From Curvularia sp. ZM96 (Eukaryota; Ascomycota; Dothideomycetes; Pleosporales; Pleosporaceae), in contig JAJGBQ010000001.1 of NCBI GenBank assembly GCA_022457065.1, forward strand, positions 310,001-374,000: a stretch of 64,000 nucleotides of DNA, given 5' to 3'. The notes below the pieces were generated by a model. It ran no database searches. It saw nothing but the letters and a program-made list of their open reading frames with translations, and was not told where the DNA came from. The first letter of the stretch is position 1. Each line of letters starts with the position of its first letter. Position numbers and translations under genes: made by a program. Shown in pieces: positions 11,024 to 22,109 of this stretch.

Positions 11024-11747
11024 GGTGATCACGAAATAGTATCGGGAGAAAGAGGCGTCTGGGGCTTAACAGTTGTAACTAGCGACGCTGGGTCAGCAAA
11101 ATCTGTCCCGAATTGTAATCATCATCAATCGTGACATTGCGCGATTGTACGCATGAACAAAGAAATATTGTCCAATGGGATAGGTAAAATCGTCGTGCAC
11201 TGCTCGTCGCGAGGCGCTTGCTTGCAGCACACAGTCCACGCATGCTATTTGTATATCCTCTTGTACGTGTTATGTCATTTACATGGATGTGTTCCCAGGT
11301 AAAGGTAGATTCAACGTATATGTCCCGGAGTAGCGAACGTAAGTAACTCTTGCTTCCTTTATAGTAAGGGTGTAATGTAGTGTAGGCTGACCATAAGCCT
11401 TAAGAGGGATAGCGCAAACCAGACTTGATGTTTGCCTACACACAATTTTCTTACCTTTACTATCATGGACACGATGCTTCTCTTTGATATCGTAGTGTGG
11501 CTGCAGGGAAGGCCTTTCCTCGAAGTTGTTGATGTGGTGGTGGCAAGGATCCGTTCGATGAGGACGCCAAGAGATTTGTTCCATCAGGTGGCGGGGCTAA
11601 GTCTAGTCTGCTCACCTCACCAGGATGAAAAGTCACAGCCAGATAGCAAAAGACTGTCCTGGATACTGCTGTGCCAGTTAGCCTTTGCTTACCGGGAGAA
11701 CGCCATCCCATGCTCGAATAACATTCGCATCTCGACTGGGCTTGTTG
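11024..11747. promoter_or_regulatory. Divergent promoter region of two F-box genes
   Basis: The 724 bases between head-to-head F-box genes must hold both promoters. I see no convincing TATA box or repeat, and no coding frame with family content. Confidence 0.4.
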
Positions 11748-13292
11748 ATGGCGATCATCAACGAACACGATTTCCCTCCACTCCCCTCACAGGAAAGGAA
11801 ACGGGGGCTCGCCATCGAACGTAAAGCAGCGAAGCAAGCACCGGCCCCCAACAGTCAAGGAACATGCACCTCACTCAATGATTTACCTGATGAGCTCATT
11901 CTTGAGATATTGGAGCATTTACCAGTGCCAAACTACGGCGGTTTTAGACTCTCACCGCTTCCAGCGCTCGCACGCACCAGCCGTCGTCTCTACCGAATAG
12001 TAATCGGACAGCTTTACGAGTGTTATAACAACTACAATCGCGAGTCTTACCTTTTCCTCCGTAGCTTGATATCGAATGCGCGGATTGCGGAACAAGTACG
12101 TAAAGTGCGCTTTCACGACGACATCATCCAACCGGACTATATACCGACAGCAAAGGACAAGAAAGTGATCAAAGAGGGATTGCGGGCAATCGAAATCCCA
12201 TCTTGGAAAACCTGGGCGACTGAATGCAACGAAGACTTAGCCCATGACGAAGCACTTCGTAGCATTATCTTATTATACACATCAAATGTCACATCTATCA
12301 CCCACATAGAGGAACTCGTCACGGTGCCGATTCCAAAGCCCAGATGGGTCAATATCGTCAACAAAGCAGCCGTGGGTGCGTTTGGGCGAGTACATCGCTT
12401 CGATAATTTATGTTCAATCGAGATCGATGTGTGCTTATCGGTCTTGGACAACTTTGCACCCTTGTTTCGAGTGCAATCATTGCGCAAAATACACTTGCGA
12501 GGAGTCGCCGAGTATGATTTCACCACCAGTACTGGAGGTTTGAATACCGATAAGCATGCCCGCGAACTTCAACGTCTCATCCCGCCAGCCTGTAATGACA
12601 TCGAAGAGCTCATCCTAGACGAATGCTTTTACAGTGAGCTATGTTTGGATGTGATGGTCAGGTCCTCGCGACGTCTAAAGACTTTCAAATACAGCGCTTA
12701 TCTGCTGGAAGCATGGGAAGATGATGGATGGGAAGTAACCGATCTGCCAAGGGACAGGTCTAAGACGATAATCAAGATTCTACGTCACCATGAGGCTTCA
12801 CTGGAAATTCTTCATATCTTTGCTAGTCACAGCTTGGAGAAAGAAATGCCGGATCAAATTCATCTGTACGACAATATGACGACATTTACATCGTTGAAAG
12901 AAATCAGTTGCCCCCTTGGCATGATCACGTCAGCGAAAGATGATACGTTTGCGAACAGGTTACCACCGTCACTGGTTAAATTCCGTGCGCCCATGCGAGC
13001 TTTCACCCAAGACCGCATGCGGCTTGATGCTTTGGAGCACATGTTAGACAACTGTGCGACTTACACGCCTCAACTCCACGAGGTGCGAGCGGCTGAGGTG
13101 AAGCGGAAACTATCTAATTGGAACAAGTTTATTACACTGTCTTCAATCGCAGGCATTAAATTCGTGTGTGAGCGATACCGGCCTTTTCGTGAGTGGATAT
13201 ACTTGCCCAGTTCGGAGAAGTGGGAGGATTGGGAGGATTTTGACGATTGGGATGATTTTGACGATTCGGACTATTCTCTTTTGTGGACCTGA
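11748..13292 (+). CDS. F-box protein with tryptophan/aspartate-rich tail (514 aa)
   Basis: The single-exon frame starts MAIINEHDFPPLPSQE. An F-box lies at about residues 42-90 (LNDLPDELILEILEHLPVPN, then LARTSRRLYRIVIGQLY). Long helical/LRR-like sequence follows (SLRKIHLRGV, DIEELILDECF, RLKTFKYSAY, SLEILHIFAS, SLKEISCPLG). This is the layout of fungal F-box/LRR proteins that deliver substrates to SCF. The last 25 residues are unusual: an acidic repeat built of WED, FDD and WDD units that ends in SLLWT. The frame is open further upstream, but only with a TTG, so ATG 11748 is used. The target is unknown. Confidence 0.75.
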   Translation: MAIINEHDFPPLPSQERKRGLAIERKAAKQAPAPNSQGTCTSLNDLPDELILEILEHLPVPNYGGFRLSPLPALARTSRRLYRIVIGQLYECYNNYNRESYLFLRSLISNARIAEQVRKVRFHDDIIQPDYIPTAKDKKVIKEGLRAIEIPSWKTWATECNEDLAHDEALRSIILLYTSNVTSITHIEELVTVPIPKPRWVNIVNKAAVGAFGRVHRFDNLCSIEIDVCLSVLDNFAPLFRVQSLRKIHLRGVAEYDFTTSTGGLNTDKHARELQRLIPPACNDIEELILDECFYSELCLDVMVRSSRRLKTFKYSAYLLEAWEDDGWEVTDLPRDRSKTIIKILRHHEASLEILHIFASHSLEKEMPDQIHLYDNMTTFTSLKEISCPLGMITSAKDDTFANRLPPSLVKFRAPMRAFTQDRMRLDALEHMLDNCATYTPQLHEVRAAEVKRKLSNWNKFITLSSIAGIKFVCERYRPFREWIYLPSSEKWEDWEDFDDWDDFDDSDYSLLWT

Positions 13293-14221
13293 GGCTACTT
13301 TGAACAAAGGGGATTTGATTGAAAGGGTTGGGCCGAATCTTCTGACTCTTTTGATCAGTGAGACGATCAAAAAGTATATTGCTATTAGACTAGTCTCACG
13401 TACTGCGACAACCTTTAAGCCTTTAAATAGTAGGATTTTCATTCATGTATCTTCCAGAGGACAATATCTCTCTTGTGGCAATACTTGTTTCCCTTTGCGC
13501 CTTCCATATTTGATAGGTTTCACTTGATTCATACATATCCTGCACTTTAATTAGGCAATATGAGAAAGGATTCACGTCCGTGCCTGGCAAGCTCCCTCAT
13601 GTATAGTTACCGGTTTCACTGAGAAAGTCTGAAACTGGATATGCAACTGAACATCGGCGCCTCGTCAGGTACAAGGAACTGCCGATGTGATTGAAGTGGG
13701 TCGAGTGCCGGCCAAGTACACCGACTGTCGGTACCTTAGAAGGATTTGTAAATACAAAATACTAGTATTTCGTCCCTGTGCAGATCGCGCAGATCGGCGA
13801 GCGATATCACCGCCAACATGACACATGTCATCCTTTGCTATACACAGGGACTAACAAACCTTTCGGCAATCATTCCGCGCCGCCAATTCTGATTACAAGA
13901 GATCCTGCTGCAATTATTCTCATACGCATCCTTTCGGCCGTCTACTCGCCTGGGAGCGCTAGGAACCCGCCCCCACTATGCCGACCAACTCGCCACAAAC
14001 CGTGCCTCATAACTGCCGATTCCGCTACGCACACAAGAGCAAGTGGCAGGCGGGGTCTCTGCTGGGCGAACCCTAACAGGGTAGGTAGCTTGGGCGATTA
14101 AATTAGGGGTTTCCACGGCCCGTCCTGTCCGTCTCTATAAGCTTGTTCGACGAACGGCAACGACCCTCGAACCACAACCATCAAACAAATCGACCAGATA
14201 CCTATTGAATCACAAGCAAAC
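13293..14221. other. Intergenic region, promoter of the aldehyde dehydrogenase
   Basis: These 929 bases contain the 3'UTR of F-box gene 2 and the ALDH promoter. A TATA-like TCTATAAG sits at about 14134, some 85 bp before the ATG. No gene was seen. Confidence 0.4.
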
Positions 14222-15819
14222 ATGTCCAATCCCACAGTCGTCAAGCCAGACCCTTCGTACACAGTGCCTCTGTTCATCAACGGCAAGGAGGTCACCACTC
14301 AGACCACTTTTCCCGTAACATCCCCCTCATCCCACCAGCAAGTATGGAGCTCATCGTCGGCCTCTCTAGACGACGTCAAGAGCGCCGTGGCCGCAGCCAA
14401 AGCTGCGTTCCCCGCATGGTCGAAAATGAAGCCTGCCGCTAAGCGCAACATCTTCTTGAAGGCTGCAGATGTAATCGAATCGCGCGCAGAGGAGTTTGCA
14501 GATTACATGAAGATTGAGACCGCGGCGGCAGACGTGTTCAGCAATGGCTTCAATGTGCCTAAGATGGCGGATATGCTGAGGGATGTCGCAGGCAGACTGA
14601 GTGCAGTCATGGGACACATCCCCACATGTGAAGAGGAGGGCACAAGTGCGTTGATTGTCAAGGAGCCATATGGTGTTGTGCTCGGTATTGCGCCCTGGTA
14701 TGTGTATCAACAGTTCAGCTATCAACGCGGGGCACCACAGCTAACGACTTTCTTTTTCCAAAAGGAACGCACCATATGTTCTTGGTATGCGCGCCGCCCT
14801 GTACCCTCTTGCTGCAGGTAACACGTGTATTCTCAAGGGTAGCGAACTTTGCCCCCGCACATGGTGGGCCATTGGTAGTGCATTGAGTGAAGCCGGCCTC
14901 CCCGCGGGTGTTTTGAACATTCTCGTCCACCGTCCTGAGGATGCGGCGCAGGTCACGACTGCCCTCATTGAGGACCCTGCTATCAAGAAGATTAACTTCA
15001 CTGGTTCTACAGCTGTAGGACGCATCATCGCATCCACGGCAGGCAAGAACCTCAAGCCCGTGCTGCTGGAGTTGGGTGGCAAAGCCAGCGCCATTGTGCT
15101 CGACGACGCCAATTTGCAGACAGCAGCTGTCCAATGCGCTCTAGGCGCTTTCCTACACGCCGGCCAGATTTGCATGAGTTCCGAACGCATCCTGGTGCAC
15201 AAGGACATTAAGCCGAAGTTCATTGAGGCTTTCAAGGGCGCCGTCGAAGGCATTTTTGGTGGCGACAAGCCCGCACCTATTCTCGTCGCTGCACCCGGTG
15301 TACAGAAGAACAAGAAACTTGTTGCCGATGCCGTCAAGAACGGAGCCAAGGTTGTGCAGGGCGACTACGAGAAGGACGAGCTGCACCCCGAGACCAAGGA
15401 GCCGTCGGCTACGCGCCTGCGTCCTATTATCGTCGACGGTGTGAACAAGACTATGGAGCTGTTCCACACCGAGTCCTTTGGTCCTTCTGTGTCAGTGATT
15501 GAGATTTCTAGTGATGAAGAGGCGGTAGAGATTGCCAACGATACAGAGTATGGTCTTTCCGGGGCCGTCTTCACAGAGAACCTCGGACGCGGATTGAAAA
15601 TCGCAAAGCAGATCGAGAGCGGGTAAGTCAGAACAACCTACAGTTGTCTTGGATCGATGCTAATGATGATATAGGGCTATTCACATCAACTCTATGACTG
15701 TGCACGACGAGTGGACTCTGCCGCATGGTGGTGCCAAAGCGAGTGGATTTGGTCGCTTCAACGGACACTGGGGTATCGAGGAGTTCACACGCCTCAAGAC
15801 TATTACCTACAAAGAGTAG
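14222..15819 (+). CDS. NAD(P)-dependent aldehyde dehydrogenase, salicylaldehyde/vanillin dehydrogenase-like
   Basis: Oxidises an aldehyde to the carboxylic acid. There are three exons: 14222-14697, 14765-15622 and 15675-15819, giving 492 aa. Canonical ALDH features are all present: the IAPW-NAPY segment split by intron 1, the cofactor loop FTGSTAVG, the general base E261 in VLLELGGKA and the catalytic C295 in HAGQICMSS. The C-terminal signature FGPSVSVIEI and LPHGGAKASGFGRF follow. The overall pattern resembles the fungal/bacterial aromatic ALDHs (salicylaldehyde or vanillin dehydrogenase), but the substrate cannot be fixed from sequence. There is no targeting signal, so it is probably cytosolic. 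It stands alone, with no aromatic-catabolic neighbour. Confidence 0.92.
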
Positions 15820-17514
15820 ATGCGATATTATGATGGGACTGATAAGATGCCATGTTATGCAGGTTAGACGCAAAAGCAATATGAAAAAGTACTTTGCCCA
15901 CGGACAAGAATAGAACGGGTGGCTGCATGTGAGTTACTATGGTAACTATGTGTTTCTAGAAACAGGCTGCGATGAACAGTCTTTGCTGATACTGCAGAGC
16001 ATATACGTAGTACTTGATGTATGGCATGATGAGCTGGCGAGCTCAATGCAGTCAGCTCCAACATGAAACAGCCCGTACATGCTTTCTGATATCATCTCGC
16101 ATTGGTGAGTAATGGGAATCTTCAGCATCCAATCGCCTAGTAGTTCTGCCTAGTCACAGCCATCGCTGAGCGTGGTATGCATATCCCACACAGTGGTGCG
16201 CTGTGGCGCGCATACTAACCGCACATCTCCGCATGTGGCTTTCTACTGGCTTGCTGAATATAAGAAGCAACAGTGATCTAGAGCTTGCCATCGCCGCGGA
16301 GTTGTCCAAGCAAGATGTTGAATGTTTATCTTATTGAGAACTTATGTTGGAGAGAAAAGGGGTCTAAGCATTTATTGTCGAGGAGGCTGGGGAAAGGGAT
16401 GAGATGGTACTGCACGGTGGGTCAGGAGCCGCTCAGGGTCTCGAGTATTAAAGTTTCGACGGCCTAGGGCTTGCTACGAAGTACTTATGCTTTTTACGGT
16501 GAGCGAACGAACTCGCCCTTATGTCGGACTCTGTACATTGTGTCGCGGAGCGCTGTGGCGCCTCTGCTATTCGTTAGGCGTAACATGATGCGGGTTTTTA
16601 GTAGTGCCTTGAGGGGGGCTCCGATTCGCTCGACCAGGCGTACGGGGCGTGTTTCGACCCAGACGAGCGGTAGCAGAATGTGCTTACATGGTACCATGTA
16701 GGATGGCTACAAGGCATCTATGGCACGAACTTTGTGATAGGTTCATGTGTAATCGTGATGAAAACAGGCTGAGCAGGTTAGTGGACGCTCGGCTTTTGAG
16801 GAGCCGACGCGATCGACATGACCAGCGAAGACCCCTCAAAAGTAACAGACACGAAGGGGGCCAAAGAGAAAGCAAACCGGCTGTGCATTTTGTACCTGCC
16901 AAATCGATTGAGGAGCATAGTACGCCTTGTTTTTTCAGGTAAAAGACCGGACCATGGGCCAAGCCTATATGTGCACGGCATTAAACTTCCGTCGGCGTGC
17001 GTGTGGTTCGACAGGTGCAGGTTCCACTAAATCAGGTACTCCCATCAGCAAAGGCCGTGCCCTTACCCGCGGCATGGGAGGCAGAGTTTGGATGCATGAC
17101 GCTTGCTAGGGCGGGCCGGGACCAAGACGTTTTGTTCGCAGCCAGACCAGGACACGCATGATTCTCCTGCGTTACGCGCAGCCAGAGTGGATCCATGTGT
17201 GCGCTGGACGACATCCGCTTACCTGTATGCGGCTTGGGAGACGCATGCTAAATACAGCCATGCGCAGCCTTTCGCGAAGGGGGAGCGGCTGGGCGCAGCC
17301 AACGGTAATCAACTACTCGACGCCCCCTCCACTCTTCATGTCCCTTGAAGCCGGACAGATTTTCTGTTCGTGCTGTTCCTCTCTCTTTCTTGCTTTGGTC
17401 TTGCCCTGTTCCGATTGATTGCCAACGTCGCCGAGTGTTGCCGCTAAATTCTAATCCCATCGACAAAAAAAGAGTAATAGTTGACATAGAGGGGTTGATT
17501 GTACGTGAACCACC
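15820..17514. other. 1.7-kb intergenic region
   Basis: No frame here has recognisable protein content. It presumably contains the ALDH 3'UTR and the promoter of the gene at 17515. I saw no repeat or RNA gene. Confidence 0.35.
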
Positions 17515-18204
17515 ATGGCCACCGAGACACCACAGGCGTTATCGAGGAAGGTGTCCATATTCCGGCGCTTCTCCAAGCGACAGCGAGGCGACAACCCTCC
17601 ATCGCCGTTTCTCATGAACCAAGGAATACGGTCGCCCGGCGGTCCACGATCACCGAGAAGGTTGCAGCGTAATCCTTCGTACGCACCGGCGCCTGTCTGC
17701 CTACTCACACCGCCGCCATCCCCGCCGGAGAAGTGCTCAGTCGAAGCAGGCGAGTCGTCCACACGGAGTAGCCAGCCTGTTCGTGCTCAGCTCTCCCCAC
17801 CGCCGTCGCCCGAGGCGCGAGAACGCGTCGTGTCGAACGCCTTTCCCACGAAACCCTTTCCTGGCAACCCCCTTCTAACGCCATGGAACGTCTTCCTCCC
17901 GCCTTCACAAATATACTCGCTCTATCTCGGCCTCGCCCCAAAGGAGATGGAAGACAAGTGGTTCATCTACAGCGAGGGGCCTGATCAGGCTGGCAAACTC
18001 AAAGTCCATTTTCACAGAAGCTGGACAGGATTGAAAGTGGCCGAGCTGTTTGTCGTCATGGATACAAAAGGCGAGGGTGCAGGCAAGATTGTGGGTATCA
18101 AATGGAACGGCGGCCAAGACACAAACTGGATGAGCGAGGAAGAGGCCAAGTACATGATTCGAATGGCGTGCAGGTGGCAGTTGGGCGTCCATCTGGAAGA
18201 GTAA
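17515..18204 (+). CDS. Conserved fungal protein of unknown function (229 aa, MEDKWFIY motif)
   Basis: A single exon. The N-terminal 115 residues are disordered, with basic and Ser/Pro-rich sequence and two similar proline motifs, LLTPPPSPP and LSPPPSPEA, which look like docking or proline-directed kinase sites. From about residue 125 there is a compact, well-conserved-looking domain: IYSLYLGLAPKEMEDKWFIY, EGPDQAGKLKVHFHRSWTG, a strand AELFVVM, then GIKWNGGQDTNWMSEEEAKY and an RMACRW helix. I recall similar MEDKWF(I/V)Y stretches in uncharacterised fungal proteins but cannot name a family. There is no signal peptide or membrane segment. Function unknown. Confidence 0.7.
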   Translation: MATETPQALSRKVSIFRRFSKRQRGDNPPSPFLMNQGIRSPGGPRSPRRLQRNPSYAPAPVCLLTPPPSPPEKCSVEAGESSTRSSQPVRAQLSPPPSPEARERVVSNAFPTKPFPGNPLLTPWNVFLPPSQIYSLYLGLAPKEMEDKWFIYSEGPDQAGKLKVHFHRSWTGLKVAELFVVMDTKGEGAGKIVGIKWNGGQDTNWMSEEEAKYMIRMACRWQLGVHLEE

Positions 18205-19001
18205 AAAGCGTTCAGGGTGGCCTTGATGAATTTGTTGCGAGACCTGGAGTTAACCACGGCGTCAGTAAAGCCTTCGAAGCCTGATGCGCTTTCTGGCCTT
18301 TTCAATGCGACTCTCCATAGTCGTGCTGTCAATTTTGACATCTTTTTAATCAACGAATAACGAATATCCGACGTCCTCGGACCCCTCTTTCAGTTTTCAG
18401 TTTCCTTTTTTCTCGCCCTCTTTGGGCATCCGTGTACGTATTTGATACTCTGGCCGGTGGAGCCAAGACCGTAGCACGGCACGTTGTGCGAGCAGATAAT
18501 AAATCAAGGAAATGCGACTTTGCCGCAATTGGCAGACATGGGATTGTGACTTGTTGAGATGTAGCCATGCGAAATGCCATGTTGCGGATGGAAACACGAT
18601 GGGGGTGGGGGAGAGAGGAGACAAGGAGGAAGACGCGTGCTAAGGCTCGTTCCTGCCATGCGTGCATCCAGCTGGGGCCTAAGTCCCCGGGCAGGTAGTA
18701 CAGAGGCGTCATGTACACCATCTCCCTCTCCTCATCCAGATGATGATACAGGGAGGCACCTCCGCTTTTGTATAGGCTCAAATGACAGCAGCACACCATA
18801 CCCCCATGCGTCGCCTGTTGATCGCAATGTGGGGGCCTGAGAGCCACACCGCGCTGCACGTCCCAACCAGTCAGTACTTGCGACATGCCTAGACCTGCTT
18901 CCATTTCAGTTTCGCTGCTGCTTCTCACCCACATCTTCCCATCCCTCCAGCCCATGAGCCCGCCGAGTATCTCACGACGCATCTGATTGATTCGGGCCGA
19001 A
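18205..19001. other. Intergenic region upstream of the Zn2Cys6 regulator
   Basis: This holds the 3'UTR of the 17515 gene and the regulator promoter. A 243-codon minus-strand frame (18350-19081) spans it but looks spurious (see rejected items). Confidence 0.35.
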
Positions 19002-21403
19002 ATGCATACAAACGCTGGACCTGCATCAGAGAGCTCTTCGCCACAGCCCCAGCGCCTCCCTGTCAACCCAAGACGACACAAGGTCGCGCCTGAGCACAGA
19101 AAACGTGTCGTGCGGGCGTAAGTAGCATTCCATCAGGACCATCTGCGCGAAGCTGTGACACCGGAGTTGCATTCCATAGCGTTGTTTGCCTGGCTATGGG
19201 AAAGACTGGCTGGATGGGCGAGGCTTCCCAATAAGACTACTGATCTCCCGACTGTGACTGACCCCTATGGCACAGATGCAATGCTTGCAACGTGCGCCGT
19301 GTCAGATGTTCTGGCGAGCAGCCTTGTCAGAGATGCTCCAAATCTTCACGAGAATGCGAGTATCCCGCGCCCGAGTCCAACAAAATCTCACTAAAAGACG
19401 AGATTGAGCGCTTGCGAGCAAGATGTACAGCACTAGAAATGGGCTTCCAGGCAGCTGCTCCAGAAGAAGCAGCAGAGCTAATTGCGCAACTCGACCAGGG
19501 AGCGTCTGCATCGCGCCTAAATGCCCCTACCTTTCAATCCGTGGCCATGGAACTGGACCAACCCGATGCTAATGACGGCCGTCTGCTCATGGATTCTTGC
19601 GGCACTCAGAGGTTCCTGGGTGAGACCTCTGGAGCAACTTTCCTCGACTATCTCAAGCAGTTCATGCTCACGTTGGTCCCTTTGACGTTCCAGCCTGAGT
19701 CTGCAGACGGGTCCTCCTTTGTCGCGTCAATCGGCCGCTATCAGACTTACGACTCGAGACCAATTCCTAACCCCAATGTGGATCCTCTATGGCTACCTGA
19801 TTGGACCGACATGAGCATGATGCTTGCAGAATTGCGATCGTATGTTCAAGACGGCAAGGACGGATTTCCGTCTGGCGGCATCTACTGTGAGTCGTCGGAT
19901 ATAATAGCCGACCCAAACGTATGGGATAACCCACTGATATCATACCCTAGGGTGGGGCGACCTAAATAATCCTCCCTCGCATACAGCCAGCTCTGTCTCG
20001 TTGACTTCAATGACTACGGATGATACACACAGATACCTAGCTTTCTACCATGTTTGCTTTGCTCTGGCTACGTCAATTGGCCATCCTCTATTCCGAAAAT
20101 CAGAACAACATGCTGGTGGAGCCTACTTCAAACGTGCGCGGAAGCTTTTGGGGAACCCCTTGGACACTGTGCGATTCACACTAAGCGACGTGCCAGTGCT
20201 GACTCTCATGGGCTTCTACTTGATTGAACTCAACCGCAGAGATGCAGCATACGTATATGTCAGTGATTGCTTCAAGGGAAACGTATATGAGATGCATACT
20301 TACTTTTCAACGTCTGGTTCAGGTCAGCCTAGCAATTCATATCGCTATGATCCACGGCGCATTCAGATCGTGTAAAGATGAAGCAAACAAACGCATCTTC
20401 TGGACACTCTACATTCTAGACAGATGGCTCGCTGTGTTGATGGGACGCCCACCCACAATAGCTGACGAAGCCATCAGAATCCCCCTTCCATGCGACGATA
20501 GGTAAGCCCTTTTCATACAGCTGTAGCGCCGCGGAATCGGCGGCTAACATGTTCAGTTCAATGCCGCCCTGTATAGGCCTACGTGCACACGTCGAGTTAT
20601 CCCGTATCTCAGGGTACATTGTTTGCGAGACCTTTAAGATTGCTCCTCGTAACTACAGGCCTGGCTACTCAGTTATGAATATTGAAAAGGCTCTCAAGAT
20701 GCTTGAAGAGTGGAAGTCAGAGCTTCCACCCGCATTGGGGAGTGGGGAATGCGCCGACCCTGCGGTTCTTTCTCTGCATATGGCCTCCAATCAGCTCATC
20801 GTCCTAACGACACGTCCAATCTTACTAGCAGCTGTCAAACAAGCTGTAGCTGAGCGTTATATAAACGGCCAGTGGTTCCTACAGCAGCATGCGCACGAGA
20901 AACTCATCCAAAATTGTACAAAAGCCGCTCATCGCAATATTGCGTTGGCACGGCGACTGCTTGCTGTCAGAAAGCTGCTGCAAGCTGGCCTTCACTTCGT
21001 ATTTAATGCTGGTGTTGTATTGCTGCTCGAACAGATTCTCAAATACTCCGAGGGCCACAAGACGACCATCCCGAATGTACATACGCCCGAAATTGAGTTC
21101 ACGATGCGCACGTTTGAGGATGAGTCCAAGACTGGGACAAACTATCCCCGAGATTGCTTCAAGGTTCTCCAGGATCTCAGAGCCTTGGTAGATCGTTATC
21201 TGTCTCACGAACATGGAATCTCGGAATCCGGAAGCTACTCCAACGGTGTTTCCGGCATTTCAACTCAGTCTTGGGTCGCGCAGGCAGGCGCACAAGCCCA
21301 AGAAAATGCATCAGGCGTCAATGGACGCAACGATTTGTATCAAGAGATGAGAACTTGGATACAGAGTGATGGGCTGCAGCTACACCACGGCCTACCCATG
21401 TGA
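19002..21403 (+). CDS. Zn2Cys6 fungal transcription factor with fungal_trans domain (686 aa)
   Basis: There are five exons: 19002-19117, 19276-19886, 19951-20258, 20323-20501 and 20557-21403. The zinc cluster is split by intron 1 and is perfect when joined: C40, C43, C50, C56, C59, C66 (spacing 2-6-5-2-6, core CNACNVRRVRC). A short basic/coiled-coil linker follows (SLKDEIERLRARCTAL, about 76-95). The fungal_trans (Gal4-family middle) domain spans about 200-480, with the hallmark block RIFWTLYILDRWLAVLMGRP. Intron 3 is best placed at 20259-20322, giving continuous YVYVSLAIHIAMIHG; a 40-bp alternative starting at 20283 is also in phase. ATG 19002 is the first Met after an in-frame stop. The MFS carrier lies 706 bp downstream on the same strand, so it may regulate that transporter (inference). 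Confidence 0.88.
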
Positions 21404-22109
21404 TGCTGTGCCTCGGAGATACCTTCCGACCAATGCCGAAACAGTGCTTTGGCACGCTTGTAGCTGACGGAGGATTTTTCCGTTGGCTGCAGCCTGTGAC
21501 TTGGCTCAACTCCACTTTGCAAAGCGCCTTTGATAATTTGCAGCTCGCAGCCACGAGGCTCACGGTCACTTGCCTCCACAGTGACCAGGGTCTAGCTGAT
21601 GTGACCACAGCCTACCAAGACGTCAGCATTCGGCCTAATGGCGGCCCTGCTCTGAAAAGAGGAGAGAAAGGGTCATTAACTGTCACCTCTGCTGCTATTG
21701 ATGAAGCAGTGGATATTCACATCGCCATGAGCAGGTCATTCTCCATGACCCTGGCGATCGCTTGTAAGGGTTTAGGGACACCCTGCAGGAAGATCTGGCT
21801 AGGCACGTGCGGCCCAGGCGTCTAAGTCAGCACCCGCGCAAAACAAGATCTTCTTTGAGCTGAGAGTCATTCATTGGCCTAGACGAGGCATTCGGACTGG
21901 CTCAATCTGGAGGCTCGTGCATGCCAAGGCTTTACACTACTAGGATCGGACAAGCTGCTCCACGGACGATGCTAGCAAATCTACACCCAGATATCGCCGA
22001 GGAAAACAAGCAGCAGAGAAAACCGGCCATGAATATTACGTATAAGTGAATATATGTCGGACCTAGCGGTATGCGCTTGGCTGTTTCCAGCGTTGACCCT
22101 GCCTAGGCC
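21404..22109. promoter_or_regulatory. Promoter region of the MFS transporter
   Basis: The 706 bases lie between the regulator stop and the MFS start. An inverted CGG-N9-CCG pair at 21414-21428 has the shape of a Zn2Cys6 dimer site, but one such pair can occur by chance. An ATG overlapping the regulator stop opens a 140-codon frame that I regard as non-coding. Confidence 0.35.

Noticed and set aside
18350..19081. 243-codon open frame on the minus strand
   Set aside because: No recognisable domain, odd composition (many Met/Trp/Arg in low-complexity order), and it overlaps exon 1 of the Zn2Cys6 regulator on the other strand.
20283..20322. 40-bp intron alternative in the regulator
   Set aside because: In phase, but shorter than any other intron here and it breaks the conserved YVSLAIHIA segment that the 64-bp intron (20259-20322) restores.
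21403..21825. 140-codon frame overlapping the regulator stop codon
   Set aside because: No family content and it lies in the 3'UTR/promoter space; overlap of ATG and TGA here is most simply chance.
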